Assembly (NCBI GenBank): GCA_964511945.1
Contig: CAZEHO010000019.1
Coordinates: 1 to 53,665 of the forward strand
Direction: 5' to 3'
Length of the DNA: 53,665 nucleotides
Source: CAZEHO01 sp964511945
Lineage (GTDB): Bacteria > Actinomycetota > Acidimicrobiia > Spongiisociales > UBA11373
Position 1 is the first letter of the stretch. The number at the start of each line of letters is the position of its first letter. The translations under genes were made by a program, and so were the position numbers. Shown here in pieces: positions 53,078-53,665 of the stretch. A model generated the notes under the pieces. It saw only the letters and a list, made by a program, of their open reading frames with translations. It ran no database searches and was not told where the DNA came from.

Positions 53078-53275
53078 TCATGTATCGGTGGACGGGGGGT
53101 CGCCCTTGAGGGATTTCTCGAGAAACCTCAGCCGGCCGGACAATCCACGACGGGATACTTGGGCGCACTCCGCAGTGGTGAAGTCCCGGGTGAGTCGAGA
53201 ACGAGCCATGGTTCCGTCCGGCGACACCACCACGTCGCTCGCATCGCGGAGGAGAGCCTTGTTGGTCGTTCGCAT
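53078..53275 (-). CDS. Possible small hypothetical protein
   Basis: A 65-residue basic open frame (MRTTNKALLRDASDVV... ending SLKGDPPSTDT) that I do not recognise. It is listed only because a perfect hairpin with a short T-run sits 38 bases beyond its stop on the same strand. There is no clear ribosome binding site, and it could be chance. Confidence 0.25.
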   Translation of the reverse strand: MRTTNKALLRDASDVVVSPDGTMARSRLTRDFTTAECAQVSRRGLSGRLRFLEKSLKGDPPSTDT

Positions 53276-53397
53276 CGGGGCGTAGCGGTCTCGACGAGGG
53301 TGTCCCAGCTGCCCGGCCTCGGAATGCTGACATCTCCCAGCGCACCGACGACGGCAGATCCCGATGCCACGTCCCAGACACTCACCGCGAGGCCGCC

Positions 53398-53658
53398 CAT
53401 ACGTGCGTCATCCAGGCGATGTGGCCTGAAGGTTCACCAGTCGGCGACGATTACCGCCGTTGGGTCAGGAATGCGTGGGATGCCCTGCGACCGTTCTCCA
53501 CCGGAGGCAACTACATCAACTTCCAAACGGAGGACGAGGCAGACGATCGGACCGCGGAGTCATATCGGGAGAATCACCGCCGCCTCGAGGCCGTGAAGGC
53601 CGCCTACGACCCCGGAAACCTGTTCCGGGTCAACCGCAACATCAGGCCCGCCGGGTAG
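53398..53658 (+). pseudogene. C-terminal remnant of a berberine-bridge (BBE) FAD oxidase
   Basis: The plus frame ending at TAG 53656-53658 reads WVRNAWDALRPFSTGGNYIN, then FQTEDEADDR and YDPGNLFRVNRNIRP. This is the standard last 80 residues (BBE domain) of FAD-linked oxidases. Upstream, no frame encodes the FAD-binding domain (several hundred residues are expected), so the gene is truncated. The BBE fragment alone would not be active. The first ATG, at 53419, is internal to the domain. Confidence 0.65.
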
Positions 53659-53665
53659 CCGCACG

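Overview
This is a high-GC scaffold that most likely comes from an uncultured actinobacterium. I lean towards the Acidimicrobiia or a close relative. The reasons are a Bpa-type proteasome activator ending in GQYL, several ECF sigma factors, polythreonine linkers in exported proteins, many GTG starts with 4-base gene overlaps, and two FadH/OYE-family oxidoreductases of the type linked to mycofactocin. It looks like a metagenome scaffold: there are two 100-N gaps, and one is flanked by an exact 55-bp duplication that is an assembler overlap rather than biology.

Layout. 1-5.4 kb: a family I CoA-transferase, a TetR regulator and an SDR oxidoreductase with a 33-bp palindromic operator over their promoter, then a DinB-like protein, a GNAT and a MOSC protein. 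5.4-13.8 kb: cation efflux with a HAD phosphatase, acyl-CoA dehydrogenase with a small unknown protein, a META lipoprotein, a GNAT/AzlC/AzlD/SRPBCC operon and an M19 dipeptidase. 14-20 kb: a beta-oxidation set (FadN-type hydratase/dehydrogenase, thiolase, ADP-forming acyl-CoA synthetase). 20-30 kb: ROK fructokinase, MFS exporter, M23 endopeptidase, an ECF sigma factor coupled to a membrane-anchored repeat protein, then an alkylation-repair cluster (AlkA-like glycosylase, ECF sigma factor, OGT-AdaZn fusion). 30-39 kb: a broken membrane protein, class III cyclase, acyl-CoA ligase, a third ECF sigma/anti-sigma-like pair, AI-2E-family permease, YbaK deacylase and a large acyl-CoA dehydrogenase. 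39-49 kb: HlyIII, a second CoA-transferase with a MaoC hydratase, and a six-gene overlapping operon (OYE1, OYE2, EtfA, ETF-quinone oxidoreductase, ferredoxin, EtfB). 49-53.7 kb: cyclophilin, dodecin, a deleted photolyase, PlsC, Bpa, DDAH and an oxidase remnant.

How the genes fit together: much of the window can be read as acyl-CoA metabolism. Activation would be by FadD, the ADP-forming synthetase and two CoA-transferases. Oxidation would run through two ACADs, FadN, thiolase and MaoC. The electrons would be collected by ETF and ETF-QO. The strongest candidates for under-described systems are the OYE1-OYE2-ETF-ETFQO-ferredoxin operon, the AlkA/sigma/OGT-AdaZn cluster, and the sigma factor translationally coupled to a surface repeat protein. 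Decay is also visible: a photolyase with its middle deleted, a double-frameshifted membrane protein, and remnants of a GNAT and a berberine-bridge oxidase. No tRNA, rRNA, CRISPR array, phage gene or transposase was seen.
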